Notes: generated from the letters alone by a model not told the origin. A DNA stretch of 13,506 nucleotides from an uncultured Lachnospiraceae bacterium (GCA_947176785.1 CAMWSA010000048.1:1-13506), one strand, 5' to 3'; shown: positions 6,998-12,512, numbered from the stretch's first letter. Program-made: numbers and translations.

Positions 6998-7891
6998 TTA
7001 TTGCTGCGAGCCATCATTGTCAGCCCGCTCTGGCAAGGTACGATTCTGCTCTGTTGATTGCATATTGTATTGTAACATAATCCCCCGCATTTGAGCTTGT
7101 CCCATTTTCTCCCAACTATATGCACTCCTATCAATTCCCGAAATAGAGTCTTGCAAATTCCTAAAAGTTGTTGGTACTAAAGCTACCTTTTGAGTTATAT
7201 CAGCTACATCCTCAACTCCATCCCTTTTTACTTCTATACGGCGATCATTGCGAATTTCAATTTCATAAATATATGTAATTCTTTGACCTGCTAATGTAGA
7301 ATACTCTATTCGGCATTCAAAATTTAGATTGCTTGAAACATTATCTGCATTCATAGAAAGGATTTTCTCATATTGAGATTGATCTGCTACTCGGATAATA
7401 ATACTCTCATGTCCACGCAAAAAACTTGCGCAATTATTTGTGTTATATGTCCATAGGGCATCTGTATCCATATTTCGCAGAGCAGTTTTTGTGCTTATAA
7501 CGACTTCGCTGATGTCAATGTCTGTTTTATTCTCAATCGTAAGTAGCCGGCAAATTTGGGAACATTGTTTTTGTTTATCGTCATAAAACTCAAATCCATC
7601 TTCTCCAGAGAAAAGTAATACCCTATCATATTCATTTTGCACAATAAGTTTATCCAATAATCCTGTGAATGTTGTCAGCATTAGCGTTGGTTTTATGACA
7701 ACAAATTTACTACGTTTATACTCTTCTTTTCGCTCATTTTCAAATTTAATCTCTTGTTCTCTCAGCTGTTTCTTTGTCCGGCTGTTCGTATAAATAACCG
7801 CCGCCATTGTTGCAATAGCTGTTAAAATGCCAGCGAGGAGAGTCGCACCAAATCCCCACCAGTCTGTAGCAACATATACTATCTCATCCAC
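6998..7891 (-). CDS. Membrane-anchored protein of unknown function (cargo)
   Basis: About 297 residues. Start choice: GTG at 7891-7889 lies 10 bases after GGAGG (7906-7902). A TTG three codons earlier (7900) has only 1 base after GGAGG, although it overlaps the TGA of a 17-codon upstream frame and could be used by re-initiation. One N-terminal membrane segment (WWGFGATLLAGILTAIATMAAVIY) is followed by a charged, coiled-coil-like stretch (KKQLREQEIKFENERKEEYKR). The rest is cytoplasmic with beta-strand-rich segments and no catalytic motif I recognise. It is AT-rich, unlike the ICE backbone, and reads in the same direction as the toxin-antitoxin pair. Its position in a defence-type cargo block suggests an accessory or defence role, but this is inference only. 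Confidence 0.65.
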   Translation of the reverse strand: MDEIVYVATDWWGFGATLLAGILTAIATMAAVIYTNSRTKKQLREQEIKFENERKEEYKRSKFVVIKPTLMLTTFTGLLDKLIVQNEYDRVLLFSGEDGFEFYDDKQKQCSQICRLLTIENKTDIDISEVVISTKTALRNMDTDALWTYNTNNCASFLRGHESIIIRVADQSQYEKILSMNADNVSSNLNFECRIEYSTLAGQRITYIYEIEIRNDRRIEVKRDGVEDVADITQKVALVPTTFRNLQDSISGIDRSAYSWEKMGQAQMRGIMLQYNMQSTEQNRTLPERADNDGSQQ

Positions 7892-7964
7892 TATATTCAA
7901 GCCTCCAACCTATCCGTCCCTATATTGTTATCTCCTGTTTCTTCCACCATTCTTTCTCCGCCTA

Positions 7965-8048
7965 CTAAAAATATCCACATAAAAACATCTCAAATTCTAA
8001 AATGATTATCCTCTTAACCTCCATAGGCACTGCCTCTGCATCGGTCAT
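7965..8048 (-). CDS. Possible 27-residue small ORF, stop/start overlapped
   Basis: MTDAEAVPMEVKRIIILEF... starts at ATG 8048-8046, overlapping the upstream TGA as ATGA, and ends at TAG 7965-7967. The coupling and acidic/aliphatic composition allow a small protein. It may equally be a leftover of the same decayed gene as the frame just upstream. A 17-codon frame (MVEETGDNNIGTDRLEA) then fills the gap before the membrane-protein gene. I recognise no family. Confidence 0.25.
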   Translation of the reverse strand: MTDAEAVPMEVKRIIILEFEMFLCGYF

Positions 8049-8330
8049 ATCTGGTTTGCTTCTTTCTTAAAATTTTCAATCCTTGCCTCTAGCTCTTCAA
8101 AAAATTCGTTATTTTCCCGTCCCTTTCCCCCTGTAATATCATGATAGCTTTCCAATACCATCTTTCGTATTTGCTTTTGATTTTCCCCTTTTTCCCTCTG
8201 ATAATCCAAAGTCTGTTGCGCAATACCCACCCAGCCCACCTCTTTCTGCTAATTGCCTTTAAGCCTCCCTGCAACTCATTAAAAAATTTTTCGTTCTTCC
8301 AAAATCCTATTTCATATATGTATTGCCCTA
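8045..8330 (-). pseudogene. Degraded small gene downstream of the toxin-antitoxin pair
   Basis: Two minus-strand frames look like halves of one protein. Frame one reads from just after the toxin stop (...YIYEIGFWKNEKFFNELQGGLKAISRK). Frame two continues as KEVGWVGIAQQTLDYQ to ...ENFKKEANQI and ends at 8045. Adding one A in the CAGAAAGAGG tract (about 8241-8249) would join them at AISRKEVGWV. No ATG, GTG or TTG begins the upstream half near the toxin stop, so the 5' end also looks lost. The downstream half alone could be expressed from GTG 8230-8228 (61 residues; AAAGAGG 8 bases upstream). It is helical and charged; I recognise no family. Confidence 0.4.
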
Positions 8331-8675
8331 ATCACCCCAGTAGTCTTCTCCTTCTTCAGAGATACTGCTGATCCCAAATAATATCTGAAGGAAATCCTGT
8401 TTTTCATTTAAAATACGGATGACCCTCACTGTATCATTTTCAATACGGTAAAAAATGTAATTGGGTTTTACTACTAAATAATGGTAATCTGTGGGATATT
8501 CTATCAAATCCTGTAAACAAGGGCCTTCATCGGGGAACATTTCCAACTGCCTGACTGTTGTTGCAATTTCCCGAACACAGATTTTTGCCCTGTCTGCTCC
8601 AAATTGCCTGGAAACATATGTCTTTATTCCCTGTAGATCATCTAACGCTTTAGGTGTGTAAATTAGCTTTGGCAT
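8328..8675 (-). CDS. RelE/ParE-family toxin
   Basis: A 115-residue toxin of the RelE/ParE fold. It reads MPKLIYTPKALDDLQGIKTY (strand then helix), a long second helix (RAKICVREIATTVRQLEMFP), then GPCLQDL, YHYLVVKPNYIFYRIENDTVRVIRILNEKQDF. The closing strand hairpin with R-I-L is typical of this superfamily, whose members cleave mRNA at the ribosome (RelE) or inhibit gyrase (ParE). The ParE/YoeB-like wording of the C-terminus does not settle which. Its ATG lies one base after the antitoxin TGA (TGATATG), so it is coupled to the antitoxin. The C-terminus has an extra acidic tail (SEEGEDYWGD) beyond the usual ~100 residues. Confidence 0.88.
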   Translation of the reverse strand: MPKLIYTPKALDDLQGIKTYVSRQFGADRAKICVREIATTVRQLEMFPDEGPCLQDLIEYPTDYHYLVVKPNYIFYRIENDTVRVIRILNEKQDFLQILFGISSISEEGEDYWGD

Positions 8676-8676
8676 A

Positions 8677-8922
8677 TCATAATCCTAATGCAGCCTCTAC
8701 TTCATCTGCTGTCAACCAGCCTTTTTCTCTCGCAGACTGCTCTCCTTCCTCTAATTTAGCCAAAAGCTTAATCGTTGCTTTCAGCCTGTCTAATTCATCC
8801 ACCTCTACAATGGCATAAGCGCCTCTGCCATTCCGAGTAAGATATACCGGCTGATTAGTGCTTACTTCTTTTAACACTTCTGTATAATTTCGTAAATCTG
8901 ATATTGGTTTTATGTTTGGCAT
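8677..8922 (-). CDS. Phd/YefM-family antitoxin
   Basis: An 81-residue antitoxin starting MPNIKPISDLRNYTEVLKEV. ATG 8922-8920 is chosen because AAGGAG (8937-8932) sits 9 bases upstream. A longer frame to 8973 would begin inside the -35 box of the promoter. The Phd/YefM hallmark is clear: IKPISDLRNY..VL, QPVYLTRNGRGAYAIVEVDEL. This N-terminal DNA-binding fold is followed by an acidic, helical toxin-neutralising tail (LAKLEEGEQSAREKGWLTADEVEAALGL). It precedes the toxin, as usual, and by family knowledge should repress its own promoter. Confidence 0.9.
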   Translation of the reverse strand: MPNIKPISDLRNYTEVLKEVSTNQPVYLTRNGRGAYAIVEVDELDRLKATIKLLAKLEEGEQSAREKGWLTADEVEAALGL

Positions 8923-8944
8923 AGTCATCATCTCCTTTGCTCTT

Positions 8945-8973
8945 ATTATACGCAATTCAGTTATAAATAGCAA
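8945..8973 (-). promoter_or_regulatory. Promoter of the toxin-antitoxin operon
   Basis: On the minus strand TTGCTA (8973-8968), a 17-base spacer and TATAAT (8950-8945). The start point falls near 8938, just before the Shine-Dalgarno, giving a very short leader. The operon probably continues through the minus-strand cargo to the terminator at 6865-6903. Confidence 0.7.
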
Positions 8974-9021
8974 GAAAATTAACGTGCGAATTTACAGCCA
9001 AGTAAAAAAAGCTATATCTTA

Positions 9022-9050
9022 TTGCTATGTCAAACCGATTACGCTATAAT
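9022..9050 (+). promoter_or_regulatory. Promoter of the SIR2-domain gene
   Basis: TTGCTA (9022-9027), 17-base spacer, TATAAT (9045-9050). Both hexamers and the spacing are identical to the divergent toxin-antitoxin promoter 49 bases away, suggesting similar strength and possibly shared control. Confidence 0.72.
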
Positions 9051-9071
9051 TGAATTTGTCATAATTCAATT
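9048..9071. promoter_or_regulatory. Candidate operator: 8-bp inverted repeat over the SIR2-gene transcription start
   Basis: AATTGAAT (9048-9055) and ATTCAATT (9064-9071) are exact reverse complements with an 8-base spacer. They overlap the end of the -10 box and the expected start point. This is the position of a repressor site; as RNA it would be only a weak AT hairpin. The Shine-Dalgarno AAGGAG (9077-9082) follows. Confidence 0.5.
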
Positions 9072-9091
9072 TAGATAAGGAGATAATACAA

Positions 9092-10732
9092 ATGTCTCAA
9101 ACATATAAATATATTGATTCTATTCCAAAACCTTTACTAAATGATTTTGTTCATAATAATGTAATTCCCTTTGTTGGTGCAGGCTTTTCCAAAAATGCTG
9201 ATATTCCAGATGGATTAGTTATGCCTGAATGGAATGAACTTGGAAAAAAGGTTGCCAGTGAAATACCAAATTATAAATATGAAAATAATGCACTAGATAC
9301 CCTTTCTTATTATGAAACTTTATTTTCACGCCCAAAACTAATAGAATTACTGATGCACGCACTTCATATTGGAAAAATACAACCCGGCTCAACATATGCT
9401 GCTTTTTGTGAAGTATTCACAAATATAGTCTGCACCACTAATTTTGATTTTTTACTTGAAGATGCTTTTAGATCTTTACAACGACCAATTTCTGTCATTG
9501 CTACAGAAGATCGATTTTCTATTGCTTCAGAGGGAGAAACGAGACTTATCAAGTTACATGGAGATTTTAACCATCCAGACCGTATGGTCGTTACAGAACA
9601 TGATTATGATTTGTTTATTGAAAAAAATCCCATATTAGCTACATATATATCCAATTTATTTATTACAAAAACGCTGTTGCTTGTTGGTTATAGCCTTGAT
9701 GATTATGATTTTCGCAATCTGTGGCAAATTATCAATAATCGTTTAGGTAAAATGACTCGTCCGGCTTATTGTATCACTGTTGCTGCATCCACCGAAAAAA
9801 TTGCCCGTTACCAACGGCGAAATATTAAAATTATAAATCTTGAAGGAGAAATATGTAATTACAAAACTATACTCCGCGATTTCTTTACAGAACTTAAAAA
9901 ATATATTGTAAATGAAAAGGCTAAATCTGCAATAAGCACAGATGAGAAAATAGCTGAGCAATTATTACTTCCGCCTGATAGCAATCGTTTATGTTTTATT
10001 TCTTGTACTATGTCGCGTATTGCGCAGCTTAAAACCATTATATATCCCGTATTAGAAAATGTTGGAATTACACCCATAAGGATTGATGATATGTTAATGC
10101 CTGGAGATAATTGGATGGATATAGCTAGAATGGCCATTAGCAAATCAAGTATGGCAATAGTCGATATCTCCGATAATAGTCCAAATGTAATGTATGAATT
10201 TGGACTTATTCAAGCTGAAAAAGAGCAAAATGCTATTATAGTCATAGCTGAAAAGGGAAGTTCCATACCCTTTTCATTTATGGAAAATCATATATTGACC
10301 TATATCTTTGATTGGGGAAACAATTCAGAAAGCGATAATAGTTTTCAAAAAGAGTTACAAGCTTTATGTTTTGACATTATATCTAATCATAAAAATTTAC
10401 ATGAACCTTTTGAAGATGCAAATCGTCTATTTAGAAAAGGTGAATTTTCTCCTTGTATAATATCTGCCTTTTCAGAATTAGAAATACTGTTCCAAGAACG
10501 CCATAACATTAAATCATCAAGAAATTCTTTTCCAGTAATGATAAAAGAGCAAGTTGACATAGGTGCTTGTAGCCATTCGACATATCGAGAAGTGCAAAAG
10601 CAATGGTCGCTTCGCAACAAAATTATACATGGAGGATATAAGGCAAGCAGAGAAGATGCAAAAAATGCTTTAGATTTCGCATTTTCTTTTAACCAAGCTG
10701 ATATTGCAACAATAGAACAAAATATATGCTAA
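9092..10732 (+). CDS. Candidate anti-phage effector: SIR2 + deoxyribosyltransferase/TIR-like + HEPN-like domains
   Basis: A 546-residue soluble protein with three domains. (1) Residues about 15-275 are SIR2-like: PFVGAGFS (26-33), TTNFD (115-119), KLHGDF (154-159) and LLVGYSLDDYDF (196-207). This is the N/D and H signature of bacterial SIR2 NADases such as those in Thoeris ThsA and DSR systems. (2) Residues about 298-410 form a Rossmann-like unit with D358, SPNVMYEFG (363-371) and AIIVIAEKG, like nucleoside 2-deoxyribosyltransferase/TIR-like domains in which the Glu (E369) is catalytic or ligand-binding. (3) Residues about 435-540 are helical and contain R508-NKII-H513, the R-x4-H motif of HEPN ribonucleases, in the usual 'LRNKIIHGG' context. 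It has its own promoter, AAGGAG ribosome binding site and possible operator; it is AT-rich cargo. NAD depletion on infection is the likely outcome by family analogy. Which domain senses is unknown. Confidence 0.82.
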   Translation: MSQTYKYIDSIPKPLLNDFVHNNVIPFVGAGFSKNADIPDGLVMPEWNELGKKVASEIPNYKYENNALDTLSYYETLFSRPKLIELLMHALHIGKIQPGSTYAAFCEVFTNIVCTTNFDFLLEDAFRSLQRPISVIATEDRFSIASEGETRLIKLHGDFNHPDRMVVTEHDYDLFIEKNPILATYISNLFITKTLLLVGYSLDDYDFRNLWQIINNRLGKMTRPAYCITVAASTEKIARYQRRNIKIINLEGEICNYKTILRDFFTELKKYIVNEKAKSAISTDEKIAEQLLLPPDSNRLCFISCTMSRIAQLKTIIYPVLENVGITPIRIDDMLMPGDNWMDIARMAISKSSMAIVDISDNSPNVMYEFGLIQAEKEQNAIIVIAEKGSSIPFSFMENHILTYIFDWGNNSESDNSFQKELQALCFDIISNHKNLHEPFEDANRLFRKGEFSPCIISAFSELEILFQERHNIKSSRNSFPVMIKEQVDIGACSHSTYREVQKQWSLRNKIIHGGYKASREDAKNALDFAFSFNQADIATIEQNIC

Positions 10733-10771
10733 ATTGGCACAAGAATGTCTTAAACTGGCACAGCTTTGCGA

Positions 10772-10800
10772 TTTACAGGGTAAATCCTATATGCTAGAAT
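10772..10800 (+). promoter_or_regulatory. Extended -10 promoter in repeat copy 1
   Basis: TTTACA (10772-10777), 17-base spacer ending TGC, TAGAAT (10795-10800); 5 of 6 matches in each box plus the TGn extension. It drives a leader of about 125 nt towards the methyltransferase gene. Confidence 0.7.
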
Positions 10801-10824
10801 TGGTATCGTGATAATTCATACACA

Positions 10825-10857
10825 GGCGGGCACGACATATCCCATATGCGGCCCGCC
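10825..10857 (+). promoter_or_regulatory. Leader hairpin 1 (copy 1)
   Basis: GGCGGGC (10825-10831) pairs with GCCCGCC (10851-10857), and CATAT/ATATG can pair inside. In copy 2 two of the seven pairs are broken (positions 11935 and 11960), so the two leaders may behave differently. Confidence 0.55.
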
Positions 10858-10865
10858 ATATAAGA

Positions 10866-10913
10866 AACGCAGGCAAGAAGTCCCACCCCGGCTTCCCGCC
10901 TGCGTTCTTTATT
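10866..10913 (+). terminator. Terminator-like leader hairpin 2 (copy 1), possible attenuator
   Basis: AACGCAGGC (10866-10874) pairs with GCCTGCGTT (10898-10906). An inner GAAG/CTTC stem and a T-rich tail (TTCTTTATT) complete it. It lies between the promoter and the methyltransferase gene, so the gene can only be read by passing it. That is the geometry of attenuation or processive antitermination. Confidence 0.65.
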
Positions 10914-10935
10914 ATCCGGGAAAGGAGTAGAGATA

Positions 10936-10988
10936 TTGAATGTCAAACAAGAAGAAAAAACAGTCTTTATAATGCTGACTGTTTAGAA
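10936..10988 (+). other. Original 5' end of the methyltransferase gene, out of frame by one base at an A6 run
   Basis: AAAGGAG (10921-10927) stands 8 bases before TTG 10936, which reads MNVKQEEK and then hits TAG at 10984-10986 in that frame. The methyltransferase frame upstream of 10989 reads NSLYNADCLEVLRELPEKSVD, the conserved N-terminus of this family. One extra A in the run 10955-10960 would join MNVKQEEK to NSLYNAD. Alternatives are -1 slippage on the A6 run, an ATT start at 10935, internal initiation, or a real inactivating mutation. Confidence 0.6.
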
Positions 10989-11717
10989 GTGCTACGGGAA
11001 TTGCCGGAAAAAAGCGTGGATTTAGTGATCGCCGATCCGCCGTATTACCGCATAAAAGGAGATTTTGACTTTGTTTTTCAGACCGTTTCAGAGTACCTTG
11101 CGTGGTGTGCGGAATGGGTAAGGGAATGTTACAGAATCCTAAAGCCTACGGGAGCATTTTACTGTTGGGGGAGCAGCCAGATGATCGACAAGCTCTCCGT
11201 TGAAGTCTTAGACAAATTTGACTGGATCAAGCGGAATCTGATTGTATGGAATTACAGGACAGGACGACCTGCAAAAGCAGCCTATCGAAATGAAACTGAA
11301 TTTTTGTGGTTTTACAGTAACCCCCTGCATGAGATCAACATAGATGCTATCCGCATCTCTTATGATGAGAATGGGAAAAAGGACAAACGGAGAAATCCAA
11401 AAGGAAAGTCCTGTGGGAATGTATGGGAATTTTCAAGGATAAAGCCGAATTACAGGGAAGCAACGGGACACCCCACGCAGAAACCGGAAAAGCTGGCAGA
11501 AAGAATGATACTTGCGAGCAGCAATATAGGGGATCTGATCGTAATTCCTTTTGCAGGTTCGGGAAGCGAGATTGTTCCGTGTGCCAAACTTGACCGTTAC
11601 TTTATCGCCGCTGAAACGAATGAAACCTATGTAAAACATATCATACTGCCACGGTTGGAAAGGGAGCGTATTTCATTTACACAGCATGATTGCACGGAAC
11701 AACCATATTCAGTTTAA
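10989..11717 (+). CDS. Orphan beta-class DNA methyltransferase (N4-cytosine or N6-adenine)
   Basis: The uninterrupted frame starts at GTG 10989 (242 residues), but that start lacks a ribosome binding site, so the natural N-terminus is probably the shifted one just upstream. Motif IV DPPY is at 16-19 and HPTQKP at 161-166. The S-adenosylmethionine-binding FAGSG is at 188-192, near the C-terminus. Catalytic motif before cofactor motif is the beta-class order. The middle (RTGRPAKAAYRNETEFLWFY and the basic KKDKRRNPKGK) would be the target-recognition part. No restriction endonuclease is visible nearby, so it is solitary here: it may protect the element from host restriction or regulate transcription. 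It lies between the two direct repeats and is read from the copy 1 promoter. Target sequence and base cannot be told from the sequence. Confidence 0.88.
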   Translation: MLRELPEKSVDLVIADPPYYRIKGDFDFVFQTVSEYLAWCAEWVRECYRILKPTGAFYCWGSSQMIDKLSVEVLDKFDWIKRNLIVWNYRTGRPAKAAYRNETEFLWFYSNPLHEINIDAIRISYDENGKKDKRRNPKGKSCGNVWEFSRIKPNYREATGHPTQKPEKLAERMILASSNIGDLIVIPFAGSGSEIVPCAKLDRYFIAAETNETYVKHIILPRLERERISFTQHDCTEQPYSV

Positions 11718-11761
11718 CACCCTCTTGGGGCCCCCGTCATGCATGGTTTCCTAATAAGTAG

Positions 11762-11796
11762 CTCAAACTGCACAAATAGCAGAGCTGCAGTTTGAG
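11762..11796. other. Perfect 10-bp inverted repeat after the methyltransferase
   Basis: CTCAAACTGC (11762-11771) and GCAGTTTGAG (11787-11796) with a 15-base loop. No T-run follows, so it is a poor terminator. It could be a transcript 3' structure, a recombinase site or a remnant of the element that brought the cargo. The stretch 11718-11856 holds no gene that I can see; it also contains the GGGGCCCC palindrome near 11727. Confidence 0.4.
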
Positions 11797-11828
11797 AATT
11801 ACTGCCTTACGAAACTACATCTGTTCTC

Positions 11829-11867
11829 TGGCACACCATTGGCACAGAACTTTCACAAACTGGCACA
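11829..11867 (+). repeat. Three phased TGGCACA boxes upstream of the copy 2 promoter
   Basis: TGGCACA occurs at 11829-11835, 11840-11846 and 11861-11867. The steps are 11 and 21 bp, i.e. about one and two helical turns, ending 9 bases before the -35 box at 11877. Copy 1 retains only two (10735 and 10756, same 21-bp step). This resembles an activator-binding array. Confidence 0.45.
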
Positions 11868-11876
11868 GCTTTGCGA

Positions 11877-11905
11877 TTTACAGGGTAAATCCCATATGCT
11901 AGAAT
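11877..11905 (+). promoter_or_regulatory. Extended -10 promoter in repeat copy 2
   Basis: TTTACA (11877-11882), 17-base spacer ending TGC, TAGAAT (11900-11905), as in copy 1. It is the probable promoter of the second transfer-gene block. Confidence 0.7.
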
Positions 11906-11970
11906 TGGTATCGTGATAATTCATACACAGGCGGACACGACATATCCCATATGCGGCCCACCATATAAGA

Positions 11971-12018
11971 AACGCAGGCAAGAAGTCCCACCCCGGCTTC
12001 CCGCCTGCGTTCTTTATT
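11971..12018 (+). terminator. Terminator-like leader hairpin (copy 2), possible attenuator
   Basis: AACGCAGGC (11971-11979) pairs with GCCTGCGTT (12003-12011), followed by CTTTATT. It is identical to copy 1 and lies between the promoter and the gene at 12076. Confidence 0.62.
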
Positions 12019-12022
12019 CATG

Positions 12023-12057
12023 ACAATAGAAAATCTGCAGGGCGGGTTTTCTATTGT
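12023..12057 (+). promoter_or_regulatory. Perfect 11-bp hairpin just before the ribosome binding site of the gene at 12076
   Basis: ACAATAGAAAA (12023-12033) pairs exactly with TTTTCTATTGT (12047-12057) across a 13-base loop; GGGAGGTG (12063-12070) follows 5 bases later. It is unique to copy 2; the methyltransferase leader has no equivalent. Confidence 0.6.
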
Positions 12058-12075
12058 ACTACGGGAGGTGACCTA

Positions 12076-12501
12076 TTGAAAAACAAACTGAAACGGCTCC
12101 TGCTGTCCGAGAGAGGCGATTCCTCTTATATCAGCAGCTTTGTTTACATTCTGGTGGCTGTTATTCTGATCGCATTCATCATCAATGTATTCCACATCAT
12201 TTCCACCAAACAGGAAATGGACCATATAGCAGACCAGCTTGTAAAGCAGATCCAGCTAAACGGCGGCACCAGCGGGGAAACAGATGCACTCTTTTCCTTT
12301 CTCTCCAGCCAACTGAACGAGGTTGAGGGACTTTCCTATCAGGTATCCGGCCCCGGCAACACAGGCCGCATCCAGATCGGGACACCTTTTTACGTTACGG
12401 TGACAGGGCGCTGCTACCTGGGCGGCTTCTGGAAGTTCAACCTTGTGCCCATCAATGTCCGCTCACAGGGGGCGGGTGTCAGTGAACATTACTGGAAGTG
12501 A
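12076..12501 (+). CDS. Pilin-like single-pass membrane protein (DUF4320-like)
   Basis: 141 residues from TTG 12076, with GGGAGGTG ending 5 bases upstream. A short basic N-terminus (MKNKLKRLLLSERGD) precedes one hydrophobic segment (about residues 19-41, FVYILVAVILIAFIINVFHII). A helix (KQEMDHIADQLVKQIQLNGG) and a small strand-rich C-terminal part follow. This basic tip, Gly-Asp, hydrophobic helix and extracytoplasmic domain recall TadE/pseudopilin proteins. The wording matches my memory of DUF4320 proteins of Clostridia ICEs (unverified). It heads the second ICE block behind repeat copy 2, and its stop lies 11 bases before the next start. A role in the transfer apparatus or cell contact is inference. 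Confidence 0.75.
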   Translation: MKNKLKRLLLSERGDSSYISSFVYILVAVILIAFIINVFHIISTKQEMDHIADQLVKQIQLNGGTSGETDALFSFLSSQLNEVEGLSYQVSGPGNTGRIQIGTPFYVTVTGRCYLGGFWKFNLVPINVRSQGAGVSEHYWK

Positions 12502-12512
12502 GGGGGATTGCC

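Larger units (their letters stand above)
10752..10913 (+). repeat. 162-bp direct repeat, copy 1 (promoter plus structured leader)
   Basis: Identical to 11857-12018 except at three positions (T10788/C11893, G10830/A11935, G10855/A11960). Weaker similarity extends back to 10733, one base after the SIR2-gene stop. The repeat contains a promoter and two hairpins and lies directly before the methyltransferase gene. Recombination between the copies would remove 1105 bp including the methyltransferase. Confidence 0.95.
11857..12018 (+). repeat. 162-bp direct repeat, copy 2 (promoter plus structured leader)
   Basis: Second copy of the 10752-10913 element, offset 1105 bp. It lies immediately before the gene at 12076, where the GC-richer ICE operon resumes, so it is probably the native regulatory leader of that operon. 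With the preceding spacer it fills the 358-bp gap between the methyltransferase and the next gene. Confidence 0.95.

Noticed and set aside
8923..8973. N-terminal extension of the antitoxin to 8973
   Set aside because: It would start inside the -35 box of the promoter; the Shine-Dalgarno at 8937-8932 fits ATG 8922.
9092..10732. Complete Thoeris system
   Set aside because: The SIR2 domain resembles ThsA, but no separate TIR protein (ThsB) lies beside it and the C-terminal parts differ from the ThsA SLOG layout.
10989..11717. Complete restriction-modification system
   Set aside because: Only the methyltransferase is present; neither side encodes an endonuclease-like protein. The small minus-strand frame at 11433-11639 is a shadow.
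6840..12075. Insertion sequence or transposon carrying the cargo
   Set aside because: I see no transposase, integrase or recombinase frame and no terminal inverted repeats around the block; only the long direct repeats are present.
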